Assembly (NCBI RefSeq): GCF_017875765.1
Contig: NZ_JAGGNA010000001.1
Span: 1,371,501-1,435,500, forward strand
Source of the DNA: Flavobacterium sp. CG_23.5
Lineage (GTDB): Bacteria > Bacteroidota > Bacteroidia > Flavobacteriales > Flavobacteriaceae
Length of the DNA: 64,000 bases
Direction of reading: 5' to 3'
The notes beneath the pieces were generated by a model. That model was not told the origin of the DNA and did no database searches. It saw nothing but the letters and a program-made list of their open reading frames with translations. Positions 63,801-64,000 of this stretch are shown in pieces (within the stretch, counting starts at the first letter, position 1; each line of letters opens with the position of its first letter). The translations under genes and the position numbers were made by a program.

Positions 63801-64000
63801 GGAGGAATAACCGGCGCGGCAAATGTACAAGTTATTACGGGTAGAGCCGGCTGGTGGACAGGACTTGCGAGCACTGACTGGTTTGATTGCAAAAACTGGG
63901 AACAGGGATTACCATCATTTACCGTAGACGCTAACATTCTTCCAACTGCAGCCAATGGTAATAGATTGCCTGTCATTGATAAAACTTCTCCGTATGCGGG
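54897..64000 (+). CDS. Giant repetitive cell-surface protein, 3' end outside the window
   Basis: The frame opens with ATG at 54897 (MKKKYFLIILLFLSSLYCFG, a signal peptide) and stays open to the last base, at least 3,034 codons. The N-terminal part (about 20-285) has Ig-like modules. It is followed by six 90-residue repeats (55751-57370), Ig and PKD-like modules, an array of 187-residue dimers (58227-60190), then 94-residue P modules (from 60768) and a jelly-roll type domain (about 2,650-2,830). Near the right edge DWFDCKNWEQGLP is typical of the approach to a T9SS C-terminal region, so the true end is probably not far. Repeated SGGGTGA and YQWxxG motifs suggest a long, stalk-like adhesin for surface attachment. 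Confidence 0.88.
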   Translation, partial: MKKKYFLIILLFLSSLYCFGQDCAERNVSDDLICSGQSASIILTGSVNLQDYQLRIGTSIIATKTGNGADVTFIVTPSSTTTYNIIAVGCPSPYIDTSTVTVNPILVPAVSIAANTGSTICAGTSVTFTATPVNGGTTPSYQWYVGATPVGTNSATYITSALTNGNQVKVVMTSTSNCPSPPTATSNILTMTVNTLLVPSVTISATQTTFCIGTAVTFNVDNLNNGGLNPTYQWRINGIPVGANSASFTSNALSNNDNITLDVTSSATCPSPSMVTSNAIQVTVNPNAAISLTSGVGSNSQTLCANSLLSSITFTISGGGTGAVVTGLPAGLTGSFSGGVVIISGTPTTSGSFTYTVTTTGTCVQTTATGVITVNPIATISLTSGAGTNNQTRCINVPLSTISFAISGGGTGAIVTGLPAGVNGTFSGGNFNISGLPTAIGSFGYTVTTTGTCTQTTATGTITINPDAAISLTSGANTNNQTLCANTALTNISYNISGGGTGATVSGLPAGLSGSFSASTFTIAGTPTVSGTFPYTVTTTGSCVQATSSGTLTVSPDAAIALTSAAGTNNQTRCINTAITTITFAVSGGGTGAGVTGLPAGIIGVFNSGTFTISGTPTASGSFPYTITTTGTCAQKTATGTIIVTPNAAINLTSGAGSNDQTKCINVAITNITFAVSGGATGATVTGLPAGLTTNYSGGIFTINGTPTASGSFPYTVTTAGACVQATATGTITVSPNAAIALSSAGGSNNQTRCINTTISTITYAITGGGTGATVTGLPTGVNGNYSGGTYTINGTPTVSGSFPYTVTTTGTCNQTTATGTINVNTVIVPSVTITSTSTSICSTAAASVTFTATPVNGGPTPVYQWKNNGSVITGATSSTYTTSSLAAGSVITVFMTSSATCGSTATSNSITMTVYTAAPTVGNGNNKDNKPSGPIAICPPATGLVYNIPVNMSGGETYVWNLPTGFSITSGAGTSQITVSVATNATLGNNNITVTAYNPCGNSGPSSNLVVNVNSFNGVTVPSATQSVCSDGSISVVGTLTGNATSGTWTAQNGTFSNIVTSTTNPILVSATYTPAITIGSDILTITTNTPTGGGCPNVAGTATINLTVNQKVTITSQPVTAQTLCSGSTATFSVSATGSGLTYQWKKGGTNLGNIGNVSGATSSTLTLTNITAADSADYTVIVSGAAPCSAVTSNISTLLVNQIIAIGTQPATTQSVCSGTSASLNVVATGAGLTYQWRKGTTNLSNGGTITGATSATLTINPTVTADAASDYNVVITGTAPCNPLTSNNAALVVNQVVAITAQPAITQTLCSGSTATFSITATGTGLTYQWKKGATNLVDNGTVSGATSSTLTLTNIATSDAANYTVVVSGAAPCSAITSDVSAISVNQIVAIGTQPAATQTVCSGTSASFNVVATGTGISYQWRKGTTPLSNGGSITGANSATLTINPTVSGDAASDYNVVITGTAPCNPLTSNNAALVINQAVAITNEPSSTQTLCSGSTATFSVIATGTGLNYQWKKGTSNLVDGGTITGATSSTLTITNVTIADAANYTVVVSGAAPCSAVTSNISALLVNQIVAIGTQPTTTQIVCSGTAASLNVLATGTGLTYQWRKGTTNLTDGGTISGATTATLTINPIVSGDAASDYNVIITGTAPCTPLTSNNATVVVNQAVSIITQPAATQNLCSGGTAALSVNATGAGLAYQWRKGSTNLVNGANIAGATSPTLTLSNLQTTDAANNYNVVITGTSPCTPVTSNNSILIINRQVTINTQPSNVGVCVSNPATFGIVASGDGLTFQWYKGTVGSGVAVANSANITGATTNILNFAQAALTDDGPYYAIVSGIAPCAAITSNQVTLNVDQSIIITFQPISKTVCEDTPNVTFSVIANAGGDPLTYQWRRNGVNIAGATAPTFTVSTATVATAGNYDVVIYGPSGYTCTSIQSAAVTLTINPKPIGSATTQTICSGSATNVALNSTVIGTTFTWTAAIQTPPTGGTITGFSDSSGNIIAQSLTNTGTATGTIRYTITPTANSCVGTAFTVDVTVDPAPVGSATAQTICSGSTTSVALTSTVTGTTYAWIAAIQTAPTGGSISGFSNGTQNTIAQTLSNTGTTAGIIRYTVIPTANSCSGAAFIVDVTVNPNSTIVLSSASGSGNPTNCVNTVLNISYAIGGGGTNASITAGALPAGVTGSYNSGTRVFTISGTPSAIGTFSYTITTQGLCSNASASGTITVNADATISLNLGTGSDNQTKCINSPIIPIKYTISNGGSTPTIAWNPGPANFSGSYDAAASAYTISGFSAVAGTFNYTISTAGSCVNSSLTGSITVNPNPMGSATAQTICSGSTTNVILNPSTGGTTFTWTAASQTTPTGGSISGFGSGSGASIAQTLTNSGTTAGSIRYTVTPTANSCPGSPFTVDVTVNPKPTGSATAQTICSGSATNVALNSTVSGTTYTWTSAIISTPNGGTITGFSNSSGNTIAQSLTNTGTTAGIIRYTVTPTANTCTAAAFTVDVTVNAPTVGGTTTISSTTNPSNVGNGTIRLTDCHFSNGVITLNGKVGTVVRWETSTNAGGTWTPQGNAGSLTYTYTGITATTIFRAVIQNSSCTIVNSGISTLFIIPNIKPSPVSATPSTICEGESTQLTSSSGFSSSQNLASGGLFNTANPDGWTVDNGNFPANGDNGVNNGFSETNGNAGDEYDSGDGKFAIVRGNRDSFLRTPTFDLVGLTSANLTFDHAYKLNDPGAYAEVRLSLDGGATFSVLLTSLTGNLAPKNQFTTLANKMSLDLNPYLGYTNLKIEFFFHGTVNNAGKQASNIGSTWAIDNVKIPQAPDPQLTSQWLNQNTGAIISVSNTTNVTVTPPVTTTYAVTSFLNGCTSYGDEGTTLVTVIVNKRPTANIFPDQTICYDGTATFSVALTGVAPWTVTYSNGSIATTVTGIMTSPYNFTVANVKANATYTITALNDKNCTPFAGGITGAANVQVITGRAGWWTGLASTDWFDCKNWEQGLPSFTVDANILPTAANGNRLPVIDKTSPYA
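55751..57370 (+). repeat. Six tandem 270-bp (90-residue) repeats
   Basis: Repeat starts at 55751, 56021, 56291, 56561, 56831 and 57101, each exactly 270 bases apart, ending at 57370. Units share AAISLTS...NNQTRCxN, ISGGGTGAxVTGLPAG, and GTPTxSGSFxYTVTTTGTC. The copies have diverged at many bases but never changed length. Confidence 0.9.
58227..60192 (+). repeat. Ig-like dimeric repeats, 561-bp period
   Basis: A units start at 58227, 58788, 59349 and 59910; B units at 58506, 59067 and 59628. Both series have exactly a 561-base (187-residue) period. A and B units differ (A: TLCSGSTATFSV...YQWKKG; B: TVCSGTSASLNV...YQWRKG) but alternate, so the array grew by duplication of the A-B pair. Confidence 0.88.
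60768..62456 (+). repeat. 282-bp P modules flanking two 270-type modules
   Basis: Units starting at 60768, 61050, 61893 and 62175 share GSATxQTICSGSxTNVxLN...TNTGTTAGIIRYTVTPTANSC, each 282 bases (94 residues). Between the second and third (61332-61892, 561 bases) are two modules akin to the six 270-base repeats. Confidence 0.8.

Noticed and set aside
55394..63976. Short open frames antisense to the giant surface-protein gene
   Set aside because: They arise because the sense codons (Thr, Gly, Ala, Val-rich) leave few stops on the other strand; no family match or start signal.

Overview
The window is AT-rich chromosomal DNA from a member of the Bacteroidetes, almost certainly Flavobacterium or a close relative in the Flavobacteriaceae. 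The grounds are promoters of the TTG-N19-TAnnTTTG type (rpmH, HU, tRNA-Met, the zapA operon), type IX secretion (T9SS) cargo, a TonB-dependent receptor with a carboxypeptidase-like N-terminal domain, and lineage-typical families (DUF4290, DUF5686, DUF4199, the GlmU-like family, MurA with Asp in place of the catalytic Cys).

Layout. 1-4150: start of carB, rpmH, a small TPR membrane protein, a three-gene reverse operon (alpha/beta hydrolase, lytic transglycosylase, half-size TauE) and a small GNAT-like protein. 4500-8490: a MarR-regulated export operon (MarR, TolC, HlyD lipoprotein, ABC-2 permease) with a palindromic operator at its promoter. 8584-12062: ABC-F ATPase, GlmU-like protein, ribosomal protein bL31B. 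12301-18432: DUF4199, glycosyltransferase 2, a structured RNA element, phosphosugar mutase with MsbA-like exporter, DUF2971. 18457-23480: EF-hand lipoprotein, TonB receptor, M23 peptidase. 23657-26021: coiled-coil protein, zapA, 6S RNA, RNase Y. 26106-32626: XerD-type recombinase, three outer-membrane barrels, aroQ, DUF5686 protein. 32726-42233: CDF transporter, murA, DUF4290, DUF493, AAA ATPase, recQ, fmt, HU, yqgE, class IV aminotransferase, START-like protein. 42389-44827: tRNA-Met and a small islet carrying a Fic protein. 44884-49460: YitT, HD hydrolase, a secreted small protein, class I aldolase, Old Yellow Enzyme. 49935-64000: two giant secreted proteins, the second running off the window.

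Most of the window is housekeeping: cell-wall synthesis and remodelling (murA, M23, transglycosylase), translation (rpmH, rpmE2, fmt, tRNA-Met), RNA turnover (rny, 6S) and DNA metabolism (recQ, xerD, HU). The accessory parts are the export operon, the Fic islet and the giant adhesin-like genes.

The most unusual points are: (1) a 2.3-kb Fic islet bounded by a degenerate 3' copy of tRNA-Met plus its terminator, with a recurring GAGTGACGAA motif at both ends and no integrase; (2) a cell-surface protein of more than 3,034 residues built from repeats of exact length (six of 270 bp; 561-bp dimers; 282-bp units); (3) MurA with a natural Cys-to-Asp change; (4) a conserved-looking RNA element at 13.9 kb; (5) a palindrome overlapping the MarR promoter, with a similar orphan promoter-palindrome 0.9 kb upstream. 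I found no CRISPR array, insertion sequence or recognised defence system other than the Fic protein.
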